The notes beneath the pieces are model-generated. The model had not been told where the DNA came from and made no database searches. It saw nothing but the letters and a program-made list of their open reading frames with translations. The position numbers and the translations under genes were made by a program. From the NCBI GenBank assembly GCA_964019415.1, contig OZ025869.1, forward strand, positions 9,456,214 through 9,520,213: DNA of 64,000 nt. Direction: 5' to 3'. Numbering within the stretch: position 1 is the stretch's first letter; each line of letters opens with the position of its first letter. The stretch comes from Ianthella basta (Eukaryota; Porifera; Demospongiae; Verongiida; Ianthellidae). This document shows, piece by piece, positions 30,441 to 43,566 of the stretch.

Positions 30441-33400
30441 CTAACCCTGTTTGGACCTCCAGGTCCTTGTTAGCTCAGCAACATGCCTTGGGTCTTCTCG
30501 TTCATCTTCATCGGTGTCACTACCAACTGGCATGAAGATGAAGAACAAACTACTGAACTGCACAATTCTCCTGAAAGCAGTGACCTCTTATTTATACACA
30601 GCAAACTAGCATCTGTGCTCGGGTGTGCAATGCATCATGGGACCTCCATTGATAATTTACAACTGACCGTTTGCATACAGCTGTGTCAAACGCCTTCACA
30701 CTCAAATAACATGAGGCAGTGTTGATAAACGGGTATCTCTTCCGTACAATGAAAAGATACTCTGTGCCTCCAGCTATTACTGATAACTTACTTCCAGCCA
30801 TTTCCTTCTTCCTTACCTTTTAACTTTAGGCTACTACTGATACTGTACCTTATGTAGTTCTAACCCCGTAAGAAGTGGTATACAATGCACAAACATCATA
30901 GAATATAAGGTATACCTACCTCCATTGCACTGAGTGGCAGATACAGCAGGAGTCTTCCCCATCGTCCCAGAATCAGAAGACGACTTCTGCACGGATTGCT
31001 TCTTCTGAGGTCTCCCTCTATGGACAACTTGTTCGGCACTGTTGTAGTATTCCATTTCTCGAATACCTGACAAGGAATGGAGGTGTTTGTCAAGAATTGT
31101 ACAACTTCATAGCTAGAACAGATACAATGTACTATTACAAACAAGGTAATTTAGAGTGAAGAGGAGTTGTGGAAGGCAAGGTATGACTACATCTATAATC
31201 AGTATCGTGATAAAACTGAGGCACTGACTGAATCATACACAGACTGTGTACAGACTGTGTAGACCAACAGGAAATATCATATAGGTACCTGTAACAAAAT
31301 ACAAACATACAACTTGTGATCAGGTGCATGCAGTTGCTGATGGGGAATAATCATGAGTGAGACCACAGCAGTGAGGAGCTAGATGAAAGGGTCTAAGGAA
31401 GAACTATTAGTCTTCAACCAACGGAGCCCCTTCCATCGCAAATATGACTTACAGATGGTTTACGAACACTACAACACTATGACTTACCATGACCATGCAC
31501 GTCATCGCTGCTGGCAACTTTTAAAGCTTTCTTCTCCTGACCTTCACCTGGCTTCCAATGGCCCGAGATGTGAGTTGTGCTCTGAGGAACCTTGAATGGA
31601 GTGTTATAGTACTCCACATCTGCAAAAGAAAAGAAGCTTCTACATGCTCATGTACCAAAATATGAAATACGTGCCCATACACCTGTTAAGTTCTATACCT
31701 TTGCTACCTATATCAACGCTGGGCTACCTTCGGCATCACTGCTGTAACAATCCTTCCACATGCTAGCATCATCAAGTTCTTCTGAGGAAGAGCCCCGATG
31801 CTCAGCTGGCTTCATGTCTCCAACATCCCTCACATTGTAGTACGGGGAAAGGGGAGAGGAAGGGTCATCCCTCCTTGAGGATGACAGTGAACTGAGCACC
31901 TAACATACAAAGTGGAGCCCAGTGCATAAACATTAGTCAAAACTTGAACACGTCATCTACTACAAACATCAGTCCAAGTTTTACATAGTCTATGAAAGGG
32001 ACAGTTTTAACTGTGCATCGCATCTTTTGTCAGGGCAAACAGGTCTGACATGCAAAAAAGAAAATGCGGGTGTCATTTGTGTCTTGCTAACAATTAATGT
32101 TAAAGACATAGTTGTGAAACCAAACAGCCCATGAAGAACTATCCATATCAGATTGCGAAGAGCAGTGCAACAAAATCTCACCTCATCGTCTACATCATAA
32201 ACCTCTTCCACTTCCCTCTCAGTCTGTTGTCTCCTCCTGTACAACAACCCAGCACCTCCCATTACTCCAGGTGCAGGTTCATAGTCATCCTCCGAGTAAG
32301 CACTTGAATGACGTTGTGGCCTCCCTCTAAAGTCATCCTTGTTTGAGAAGAGATAGAAGTGCACTTAAACACTGAATGCAATGACACACTGTGCATAAAT
32401 TGCATGCCACTCCGCAACATCAAGATGGTTTCACTGTCCACTAATGATGAACAGAGTTAACATTTCAGAGCTGCTCTGATCATGTTGGGACACAATTACA
32501 CAATTCAAACCAAGTGAAGTGACACAACCCTTGCCTGTATAACACTATATGTATATGGACACAACATAATACAGCAATGACTGTGTTCGAATAGTGCACA
32601 TATAAAAAATAAGGAACATACATACATGAACAGAAATACTTACCACTTCTGAATACAACTGTTCATGCAAATTCATTTCGGACAAATGCGCAGTAGTGGA
32701 TAGTTCTCTCATTTGAGCATCCTTGAAACATGCAATGGCATCCTTATCATCCTGTGTCAGGATCAGGTAACCATTCTCATCGGTTGAAGAGTTAGTAATG
32801 CTCCCACTTCCTGTTTCAGATCCTGAATGGCCAATGGGATTAGGTCTTGGAAGCCTCACAGGCCCTGGATTGATGTCAATATCTCTCAAGTAATAACCAT
32901 CGTTCTCATCTCGATCCCTTTCTGGCAATTCCGGCGGTATTCTAGCCTCCTTTATCTTGTGTGACTGCCATTTTGACAATGGGAGTGACTCCGATGAATT
33001 CTGCCTGTGCCCCATCTCACGGTCATGCCGCACAATCACATCGATGGGAAAATCACTGGTGAAAGACTGAGCCAAGCTGCTGCTGCTGCTTTGCTTTGAG
33101 AACCGCTTTCGAACAGGCGACCCATCTGAGTGAACCGAGCAATTGGAGGAAAGAGACGAATGATTTCGAGCCATAGATGGAGAGGAAGTGAAGAAGGGTG
33201 GTGAGTGCGACCCGCTTCGGGCCTCTGACAGGTGAGAACTGGAAAGGTCAAAGGGTGGTGACCCTGCACATGGGTAGTCAGAGGAGACATAGAGTCATTA
33301 AGATGCCAGCAAGGAAGGAACCTTAAGCTACAACAAAATGTTAGGACAGAACAGTACAAAGCAAGTGTTACTGTAGCAAAATTATAGGATGACAATTTAC

Positions 33401-36400
33401 CTCCTGACTTTGTTCCTCTCAGTGGCCGTCGTCTAGGAGATGATGGCCGTTCCTCCATCTGGGAGAAAGAATGCTGGGGAAGGAGTCCTCCCTTCTTCAG
33501 TGCTTCTATCTGAGCCTGTATTTCGTAAGTTTCCACCAGAATTGCCTCATCTGCATCGCTGTTTGATTCAGCTACTGATGGTCTGTTCAGTGAGCTTCTT
33601 GGTGGAGGAGTGGGTGGGACGTCCTCCGAGTTACCACGCTTGAGGCTAGATAGCGTCCTCCTGTGGCTATTGCCATGGACACTACCTATACAGGTAATGG
33701 AAGAAACATGATTGCAGTGCTACTGCAACTGACTAGCACTAGCAGCAATAAACAAACAAATAATTGTGATAAATCATAATGGGATGACATACAGACAACT
33801 GTAGTTTTGGTACGCAAGATTGTAAGCTGTGCGGACAATGAATAAGCACCAACAACATGCTCTACTACCTAGCGTTGATGCTCCGGGATGATTCGATTTT
33901 GTGTAGCTTCCTTCTAGTCTTGTGAGCCAGACTGTTGTGCAATAGCCAATGTTTCGTTAGGTATTGCACAACAGTCTGGCTTGCAAGACTAGCTTTCCTC
34001 ACGAGGCTCATTGAGTCCTACACGTCCATACCTCCAGAAGACAGTGAGAAGTATGGCCACATCACAGTACAAAATGTATCAATATGGTAATGTACCCAAT
34101 TACGCTACATTTTACTTGTTCCCATACTGGGACCATCCATCACCAGGGTATTATTTTACTGTAGTAACTTTAAAGCACTCCTGACAAATGTCAGAGTCAC
34201 CAGTGCAAAGGCCTTCCCTAACACAGGCACCTTGTACCTTCTTATGGGTCAGAAAATGTCAGGGAGGGCGACCTCGAAGAAAGGGCAAAATTGGCATGCT
34301 ATCACACGCCTGTAACAATAAGAGGACTCAGATGCAGCTGCAGGCGCTATTCAGAATGAAGAACTGAGCTCAGATATGTCTTCTTCAATTCACTCTTTCC
34401 CACAGCTCTAGCAGTGGCAACACAAAGGCGCACTAGCCTCATTTAGAAACTGGACAACGTCCTGTGCATGGTATCGTGGTACTTAGTGGTACACAGATAC
34501 ATTCAACCTACCCCCTGAACTGATGCTGACGTCGGACAACTGATGTTTCAGTGAACCTATACTGCGATTGCTGGAAACTGATCCATTGCGCTCAGTCAAG
34601 TTAATCCGTGGTTCCTCGTGATAGATGTGGCTCTCCACCTGTTTATTGTGTCTTCCTCTGCGATCTACAAAGAAAGCACAAGTGCCATGAAATAGGAATA
34701 GAAAAGAGTTCTACATGAACTACAAACAATATACAGTAACATGCTAACACATCAGCAATCATGCACGGAATAAATAAATTGCACAAATGCAATTAAGGGA
34801 CGAACGAATACTCTATTTTACACTAAGTTCGAATATTCGTTGTTTCCAATGAACGAATATTCAAATATTCGTTCCACCGAAAGTGATCACCAAATATAGT
34901 GGTGTTCTGTGAAGCAACTACCAGAAGTGGGAGGAGAAAGACGAATGAAGAGCAGAACAGGCCCATTTGACCTGACAAAAACACTTTTCTGCAATCTCTG
35001 CATAATCTATAAAAGTTAGGAGGTGTTTTGTTCCATAGATATCAGCTGATTAATGAGCAAAACAAGTTTTATGTTGAGAGGTCGGTTCATTGCAGTAAGC
35101 CACTGCAATGGCCAGGCCGGGCTAGGTTGAACAAGGGTTAATCACTGGATATTACACCTACCAGCCTTCTACACCAAAGTGTTTTAGGAGGCTGGGGGGC
35201 CGGAGCCCTATTGATGGCAACCAGTGATCGCCCTCCCCCATTACTAGTCATCCTACAAAGATGGAAGAGCCACAGACAGCTGTTTCGCCCTGATTGGGGC
35301 TCATCAGTGTGGCGTACTGATGGAATGCAGGATGACTAGTCACTCTTGTATCCCCCACCAGTGAAACACTTGTGGTTTCAACAAGAGTGAATATTAATGG
35401 GGGAAGGCTAAGTCATGAGCGTGACTTGCGCGGGATTGTTGAGAGGAGTGTTTCACTGGTGGGGGATACAAGAGTGACTAGTCATCCTGCATTCCATCAG
35501 TACGCCACACTGATGAGCCCCAATCAGGGCGAAACAGCTGTCTGTGGCTCTTCCATCTTTGTAGGATGACTAGTAATGGGGAAGGGCGATCACTGGTTGC
35601 CATCAATAGGGCTCCGGCCCCCCAGCCTCCTAAAACACTTCGGTGTAGAAGGCTGGTAGGCGTAATATCCAGTGATTAACCCTTGTTCAAGTTTTATGTT
35701 GTTGGAGGCCATTTGTATGATGTCATAAACCTACACGAATATTTGAACGAATAAAGTTATCCTTCAAATATTCGGCTATTGAATGAATATTTGACTATCC
35801 AGTTATTCATTCAGACAATACAACAGTGGACATACAAATAGGTCTGTATCATAGCAGAATAAAACCTATTGCCAACTACAGCAAGACACACTATAAAGGT
35901 TCTACAGAATTGTGGAACTGAAGAGCGAAGCCCATATCTATGCATGGTACACATTGTACACGTACATGTGCTCACAGTACCACATGCCCTCTAACATTTC
36001 AGATAGAAGACACTACACCCATGATGCGTGTATACCAGTACCTCATAAGTGTCAGAGGGTGGCAATAGGTATTCAATTCCCAGGCTCCACCAAGTGACCA
36101 ACACAACACATCCACATCCACACAACACTAACAAGACATGGCCTTTTCCTTTCTCAAACGCTAGCCAGTACGTCACAAGGCATTTAGTTGCAGCAAACAC
36201 AATAGGAAGCAACCCAGCAACACCCACCTGGAACTTGAGGTGGAGGTGGTGAGTTGTCAGCATTTCCAGCATTTTCACAAGACCCATTACTCCGAATGAC
36301 ACCCTTGATCCTCCAGTCAATCACTTGTGAGATCTCACCAGCATTGGATGCCTTAAACACGAATGTACCCTCACCAACTTCACTTTGACTGAGAAAGGAA

Positions 36401-37661
36401 CAAGTGAGCGCATATTAAACAGCGTATAAGCATTATGCGAACTGAGAGGCAATGGTTACTACAGAATGCTAGTTGCTATATCAAAAACACTATAGTACGT
36501 AAATCTCTGTGTCAAAAATGCTTGTTCTTCCACTTTCAGCAGCACACCCAAAGAGTCCGCTCTAGCAGCAGAGAGAAGCCAGACAACCCATGGAACTATA
36601 TAGCCCAGACAGACAATACATAACATAGATGGTCTGAATCCTTAGGTAGGGGATGAATGGGAGGAATGGGGCTAACAAGTTCAGCAAAAGCTGCACCTAC
36701 GGTTGGTCAGTCAAATAGAATAACTACATTATTGAATGACCATATATGTATCTGGGCATCCCAAGGTAGGCTTTACCTCTACCAAGTACACAAACAGATA
36801 CACTCACGGCATGGTGTAAATAACAAGAATCTCTTCCCCAATTCCATGCTTGTCCACGAGTGAACACTGCTGAAGACGCTTGATTCCAGTGAGCCTTAGT
36901 GTAAACTGGGTGGGAATGAGCGATGTAGCTGAATACAGTGCTATGTTGCAGTCTGCAACCTTCAGGACGTAATTGCCACTCAGTCCGTGCTTCTTGCTAC
37001 TCTCATTCGCCTGGAGAGACACCCTGAATTCATCTGCAAAAGCACAAGGAAAAGGGTCGGCTATGGCAATCAAGATGTGAACCAACTTGAAAGCTACAGA
37101 CTTCCAAGCTGCCATGTGTCAGGCGTTATTACATGAACATGACGGAAGGGCGGTCACATGACTTCTAATTGTAAGCCAATGCTTCTACGTAGTTCTAAAT
37201 CACTTTAGTCATTCTCTTTATCATTTGGTTACATGCCCTTCATTCTGTGATGGAAGCATAGAGAGTTCTGGAACTTAGCAGAACAGCATAAGAGGTGAAT
37301 AACGTGGCAAACGGAACTCTAATCCACCAAAATCTTTCCTAATCTGTGATTTCTACTAGCACATCGCACAGATACTGTACCCATACAGAGTTAATGAAAA
37401 GGTACAATGAAACTGGGTGCCTCCACATATGACTGCAGTGTGATGGAGCACAGTAAAATTTCAGCATCACTGACAATATTCAGACACATTTTCACACAAT
37501 ATGCGTACACGGCAAGTTTCATTTCAACACAGTGTGCCGTTTGGCAGTTAAACAAGCACAGATGACATAATGAACACATGAAAACACATGAACAGCCAGA
37601 TAACACAATGCTGCTACAGACATTGTGCAAATACACAACAATGCAAGCAACAGTGACGCGT

Positions 37662-37693
<32 letters not shown>

Positions 37694-40600
37694 GTACAGG
37701 TGACTCCAGGCTCCGGCTCCCCAGAAAATACTTTATTGATGTGGCCCAACCAGGCGTCACGCTCCTCGCAGTTCTCAGCAGCCAGAAGGTACTTAACTTT
37801 GGCACAAACTACCTGCAGCAATGCAAATGGTGCAGTGCAAAGAAAGTCGGTGAACACAATTGTACAGTATGGCACTGTTTGTAACAGCTCACATACATAT
37901 GTGAAAACACATTAAGTCACCTTGCATAGCAGGCATGCTGTTTAGGCCAATATTTAGGTTTAAAGGCCTCTAGTAACTACACTTTAATTTCTGGCTAAGC
38001 CACATTGATGACAGCAGAGCAGCTGGGCTACTTGATCGTGCCTCTCTCTCAACAGGAGGTGCTAAGAAGGTATTGCCAGTGTTCAAGGTTTCTAGGATGA
38101 GATGCCAATGGTGTTACAATACTGGCTATCCAAGTCTCAGCAAAGTGCACAAAAACTGTGAAGAGAGCTGTCACCCGAGGCATAGCTGTGTACAGCATCA
38201 GATCAACATAGTAGGAACACAGAGATTATCCATTTTCAGTTCAATGAGGAGTTGGGCAGATGGTGCTGTTTACTCAGACACTGAATAGAAACAAAATGTA
38301 TGAACTACAGTGAATTGCACCGAATGCCTTGAAAGGGGATTGAACGTGAAACATAAAAGAATAGAGTCTCTCCTGTAAACAGAGTGGTCAAGCTTGAGTT
38401 ACCGTAAATATTCTAAAAAATCCAAAATCTAAAGTTTGCAAACTTCCAGCGGTTTTGCCTGGACCCGCTCTAAAAATTCGATTTATTGGCCGTCTCTAAA
38501 GTTCGGGAAAACCTCTAATTTCGGCAACGGCAAGGTTATCTCGCCATTAATTTCTCCTCCCTGCTTGATCAAATGGAAACAAACACTGGATATCTCACGA
38601 GGTAAGTCTTATAGGTGGCCAACAACATATCCTTCTCAGCGCAAGTTACAGCGATGGCTTTCCAGTCATGGTAATTCTCTTCCTCGGCAAAGCACACTAA
38701 CGCTTCTCCAATACTGGGGTTCCACACCTCCTTGTAGACAAGATATACGCGAATAACGCACAATACTGTGACAAAGAAAGCGTCAGCAGCGGCCATTTTC
38801 CATACAGAGCCTTCCTATAAATGGCGGCTGAGAACGCTCCAATTTTGCAAGAAGGCTCTAATTTTTGCAAGAAGGCAGCAAAAAAGATCATATTGCCTCC
38901 TAAATTTCAAAAGGTAAGATTTGAAATGCAGGAAAAGTTCACAAATTTTTAGAATATTTACAGTAGTGAGCCGTTGGGAGTGGGTGGAGGTCATACAGCC
39001 TTTGTATATCATACAATAAGATAGCCAGCAAAAATACACAGAAATAGGACCACACACACTATCACTTCGAGATCCAGATTGAAGCATACGTAGGCCAAAG
39101 CCAGCTGTTAGGTTACTCTTTATCAGTCACCCAACTCACTAATGCAAGCATGCTTTCTCCAAAAGACTAGTCTCTGACTCACTGAACCTCATTGATCATC
39201 TGCACACCTGTTTTACACACCTCTTCACATATTACGTGCGTATAAGTACCCAGAGTAAGGTAGACATTCTATTGCATGTTAAACCCTACCATTTTCACCC
39301 CCATACACACCAGCTGTGAGCAGGAAGTAAGGGAAAACAAGCTAGATAGGCATTCGTAAATACAACCCCCTTATGTAAGAACAACCTTGTGTTGCTTTAG
39401 TTCTCTGCTATTGCAAGAAACAAAATTGCACTAAGTACCATGTAGGCTCTAACCTCAAAGGGGTGCAGACTGTCTCTCTCTTTCTTTATCACCACTTCCC
39501 TGACTTCAAGCAGGGACCGCAAGGGTACAACTGTGACCTTCCCTGAAATAATGTCCTTCAACTCAAGCCGCTTTGTTCCCTGCAAAGACTCCCTGTGAAG
39601 GGAACAGATCACCTGATGATAGGCCTGGCAGAGGGAGAAGAGGAAGGCAGAGTCACTAAAACATTCTTGAGATGTAATTGCTAAAGTTCAATGAAACTGG
39701 CAGTCTGTCACTTCTGCCATTTAAATTATGGAGTGATTTTCTTCAGATCTTCAGGAAATCATGCAGACAATAACACTTATCAAAGGTGCACTTTACATCA
39801 GTGAAAAGTCTGAAACACTGGCACATGGCGAATACATAGTAAACAGGCACTACATAATATGTTAGTTCCAATTTCAGGTTTGTGACTTAGTATTTTAAGC
39901 TGATAAAGATTTCTGTGGTAAAACAGTCCTGTTGTTGAATTGTGTTCGGCACAGCTGAGAAAGAACAATTCTCAGAATGCCAGAACACAAAGGTTCACAC
40001 CTTCAGGCTTAATGACGTTTCAGCTAGATGCTCTGGTCTTCTTCCACCCTGAAGAAGGCCACAGTACCTGCTCAAAGTGTCAATAAGGTTCCAACCTTGT
40101 GGTTTAAGCTGGTATTTGAAGAATCACCTTTCATCTGAGCCAGCTTAGCTTCACTGGTACAGTAATTACCCTTCCCTTCAATGGGGTACACACCTTCATA
40201 CACAGATAACCTACAACAGTTATGCAACACTTAGGGTGTACTCCCAGGGCAAACTGTTTCTCAGGCTTCACTGCATTCAGCCAATCAGGATAATTCACAA
40301 CTTGCTCGTAATAACTTATTAAGCATGAATGCGATTCACAATGAATCCATGGGTGTGTACGTAATATCAATCTAAATATCTTTCTCAACTGGTACAGTAC
40401 ATACAACTGTATGTAACAAGATGTTCGGATAGAAATGTCCTGGATAGTGATACTGTACATTGTGAATCTAAGGAGCAGTAATTACAGTACATGCAACTAA
40501 GCACTTCCTACTACCAGCACCCTCTAACTGTAGCAATGAAAGGGAATGAATTTCCACAGAATCAACTACTGACACAGATCACACAGAAACTAACAGGAAA

Positions 40601-40748
40601 GCAGCAATCGAAGTACTCTTATCCAACTATTCTGAGTAACAATGTACAATGTAAAACTCACAGACGATAGTTTTCCTTTCACTTTGTACAAGAGGTATCC
40701 AGAGTGCACAACATCGTCATCCTGCGCTGCTACTGCTGCTTTGGCCAT
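30441..40748 (-). CDS. IRS/DOK-like docking adaptor, PH + PTB domains (13 coding exons)
   Basis: Hand-assembled GT..AG exons on the minus strand, all in phase: 40748-40662, 39624-39454, 37812-37698, 37033-36808, 36388-36228, 34664-34512, 33685-33401, 33263-32644, 32337-32182, 31899-31728, 31619-31488, 31066-30920, 30526-30441 (stop TAG 30443-30441). Total 2511 nt, 836 residues. Residues about 12-122 form a PH domain (HSGYLLYKVKGKL at the start, AAENCEERDAWLGHINKVF as the final helix). Residues about 125-235 form an IRS-type PTB domain (YEFRVSLQANESSKKHGLSG, then GEGTFVFKASNAGEISQVID). The tail is Ser/Pro-rich with PPTPPPR and SPYYNV, VEYYNT and MEYYNS motifs (YxN, Grb2-SH2 type) plus YSEV and YDVD. 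Such proteins sit under receptor tyrosine kinases at the membrane. The ATG follows a good acceptor, so an upstream noncoding exon is likely. IRS, DOK or FRS2 identity is unresolved. Confidence 0.8.
33915..33991. mobile_element. 77-bp TAGTCTTG-ended MITE in an intron
   Basis: An almost perfect hairpin: TAGTCTTGTGAGCCAGACTG at the left and the reverse complement of TAGTCTTGCAAGCCAGACTG at the right, with a 16-bp loop. The flanks GCTTCCTTC and GCTTTCCTC agree at 7 of 9 positions, a likely 9-bp target duplication. The TAGTCTYG...CCAGAC ends match the RecQ-carrying elements. It lies in the intron between exons 6 and 7 of the docking gene. Confidence 0.7.
34800..35820. repeat. CGAATATTCG-rich repeat zones flanking a foldback element
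   Basis: 34800-34880 and 35735-35815 both contain several GAACGAATATT/AATATTCGTTC motifs in both orientations, spaced like decayed ends of one AT-rich nonautonomous element. The foldback element at 35077-35689 sits between them, which suggests nested insertion. Located in the intron between exons 5 and 6 of the docking gene. Confidence 0.45.
35077..35689. mobile_element. Foldback element with two 243-bp nearly identical inverted arms
   Basis: The left arm 35128-35370 and right arm 35447-35689 are reverse complements with only three differences that I find, around a 76-bp spacer. The arm ends read TGAACAAGGGTTAATCACTG. A short left extension (35077-35127) contains a small TTGCAGTAAGCCACTGCAA hairpin. 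The direct repeat CAAGTTTTATGTTG occurs at 35063-35076 and 35688-35701, consistent with a 12-14 bp target duplication. No ORF. Intronic in the docking gene; transcription would yield a very long RNA hairpin. Confidence 0.8.
37660..37697. repeat. CA microsatellite
   Basis: A run of about 12 CA units preceded by GCATGCGCG, directly abutting the 5' splice site of docking-gene exon 3 (the exon's low end is 37698). Length variation here could alter use of that donor. Confidence 0.8.
38400..38964. mobile_element. Nonautonomous element with TACYGTAAATATTCTAAAAA ends
   Basis: The left end reads ACCGTAAATATTCTAAAAAA and the right end, reverse complemented, ACTGTAAATATTCTAAAAAT. The interior has no ORF of note. 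A 565-bp nonautonomous DNA transposon in the docking-gene intron between exons 2 and 3 (37813-39453). The target duplication is unclear. Confidence 0.55.
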
Positions 40749-43477
40749 CCTGCACTACAGTAAAAGCCTTACTAACCTGAGAAATCACAAGAAGAGACTT
40801 CAACGTGAAGTACACTCCTGATGCTTGTACAATTGCAAACTTAGCACTCCAGAAAGTCATATCACTTCTGAAGTGTGCCCCCAACAGTAGTAATAACACA
40901 GTATAAAATAAATGGCGGATAGTTCTACTATGACAGCATACAACTGTAGTCTCACACACGAGAGCCCCAAACAGAAGGGACTGGTATCATTGTGTATGCC
41001 AACTTTTGTTCAGAATGAGATCCTGTCTTGACCAATCAGATTCACTGTTTTGCTATGGCGCCAGCCTAAAATTTAGAGACATACATGTAGCATTGGCTCG
41101 CTCGAAGAATATGGTTGAACACGCTGCGGTTTCGCTCAGGTACACTCTGAAAACAGAGCAAGATCAAGTCGTACAAGCAAAACAATGGAGACTCCATACT
41201 TCGCTCACCGCATTGCCAGACTACGGACAACATTGTGCAAGAGTTAACAACAATTATGCAATAATTTCACTCCTATGGCACAAGTAGGCTGGAGGGACTA
41301 CGTACAACTACTGTCCTACAAGCGCAACCCTCAGGAGGTCTGGGAAGTCTAAAGTGAGCTAATACCTCTGGTCAGAAGATCAATAACCTAACTTGCTGAC
41401 CACAAACACACCAAATTAATAGGAAGCATGTCTGCGGATGACATCATGAAACTCATGACTCAGCAGTCTGGTATATACCATCACGTGGCCTTAAACTAAT
41501 ATAAAGCTGCGTGTTTGTGTGCAGAGAAAGAGCACCTTGACTCCTTCTATGACTAAACAAGGTATGAAGTGAGGGCTTCTCAGCTGACTCAAACAAGGCT
41601 GGAGCCTTGCCAGTTACCAAGGGCAAGGTTCCAATCCTGGTTTGTAGCTGGTATGTATAAGGTAAGTACAGTGCCACACTGAAACAAGGCATGCTTAGCT
41701 TGAGCAGTTGTGACTGCTCCTTTTGAGCAGTGCCTGGATGTAACCCAGGGCAATATGTGCCAGGTAGAAATGAACCTTTCACCGCTAGTCCACTGTAAAC
41801 TCCAACTACATACAACCACTCCTTGACACACATTTCAAATCTCTACTTACATAGCTGAAACAGCATGACCCCAACAAGTACATGTGATGCTGGACCACCT
41901 AAAGTGACTATGACCACTCAAGGATACACTGTAAAGTGAAGTGTCCATGATTTTGAAATCACACATGCAATCTGCACTTAGGCAGCACATGAAATATGTG
42001 CCCCACCCTCACACTGGGTCAATATGGAACAATTAACAGCGGACAATGAGGTATACTGCACCCATGACCATTATAGTAACATATGAGAACTCAAGCAGAA
42101 GAGATGTGGTACACTGGGCAGATGCCATTATCACCCCTACAGGAGCCAGATGGTCTACCTTCCCTCACAATTTGAGGAAGTGAAGGGAAGCATCCAGCCA
42201 CAGCCCACAACTACACCCCATCCCCTCACTGCAAGCCAGCAACATACTGTACTGGTCTCCTCCAGTAGATCGGTCAGACCAGAGAAAGACCTCAAAGGAC
42301 ATCAATTGCAACATTCCACACACAGAATCGCCTACATAGCACTGACTATCTTCCTCTCACACATTTACACACTCACTTGCAAACACAGACATATTGGGAG
42401 ATATACAAATACAAACACACACAAAACACATGCACTCATATGCACATACCCACACACACGCACAAACACATAGGTGCTAACACAGCAGTAGAAACACTGA
42501 AAGGGACTGCGCTAACAATTCAAGAGCACTCAACCAAGTCCGAAGTCACAGACATACGTACACACACACACACCATTCCATACAAGTAGAGCTTCTCCTA
42601 ATTAGCTTAGGAAGTACGCACCTCGTGTGAGGCTTGGGCCAAATGTCAATCATTAGCAACCACAAGAGCCCTGACATGTGAAGGGACGGTCTATTCAGAG
42701 GTCAACTCAGAATGCACGTAATCATATTACATGCGACTGCCCACATACTGTACATGACAGGCAGTTATGATCCATTCCTACATCACTGCACCTGGCCAAT
42801 GCAAAGGATGTACCTTCTTCTCTAGACTATGTAAATGTCCAAGTTGTTTATGGTACAAACATAGAGGAGCTATAATAATTATTTCACTGAAATTCACTTC
42901 TCTTGTTAGATACAATGACCAGAAACAAGTACAGTTTCAACTACACCTAGGCTGTGTGTCTGTGTGAGCCGTGGTGTGTATGTGCTGCTTACATCGCTGA
43001 AGCCTGTCTAAGATGGTCACTGTATAAGGCAGTTGCGCCTCTGGATAAACAGCAGTCTTCCTGGCCCCAAATAGCACTAACACATTCCAGTCTACCTCTG
43101 TAATACAGCCACCTCTCTATAAGGTCAATATAACCGGTCCACGGATGGCTGTCTTAGACAGGTTCCACTATGCTCAAGTGCACAGGTACATCATACATGT
43201 ATGTGCGGCAGTGAGGACAAAATGAAGCAAACACCCCCAACGATATGTTAAGATGGAACAGGTTGTCTGTTCACTTGTTCTGCACCAGGTACCACAGACA
43301 CCCACACCCACCTCACACACCTACATCCACAGAGAAGCCACACAATAGTCTACTGGGGCTGCCAGCCTTTCTGTCCCCAGTCAAGATGACGAAGCAAGGG
43401 CTAGCAGCTAGACTAGACTACACATACTACCACCACGAAGCGCCTCTTTACATGCAAAACACCATACACAACCAGAG
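40749..43477. other. Upstream flank / 5' intron of the docking gene
   Basis: No coding exon recognised. CA-rich low-complexity sequence at about 42355-42475 and 42550-42580. The docking-gene start codon is preceded by a polypyrimidine tract and AG, so this stretch is probably a 5'UTR intron. Confidence 0.35.
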
Positions 43478-43566
43478 TCTGGCCTGCTGGACCCAACTTT
43501 TCATTATCGTGGGGGTGGGGGGGGGGGGGGATTGGGACAGTGTGAAGTTGGGTCCACCAGGCCAGA
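43478..43566. repeat. 22-bp inverted repeat around a G-run
   Basis: TCTGGCCTGCTGGACCCAAC at 43478 is mirrored by its reverse complement ending at 43566 (one mismatch). The 45-bp loop contains GGGGGTGGGG followed by a run of Gs. Could be a small MITE or a structured, quadruplex-prone site. Confidence 0.6.

Noticed and set aside
40131-40460. Candidate extra PH-domain exon between docking-gene exons 1 and 2
   Set aside because: The 109-codon frame shows no PH-like pattern, and exons 1 and 2 already join in phase with PH-like sequence continuity.
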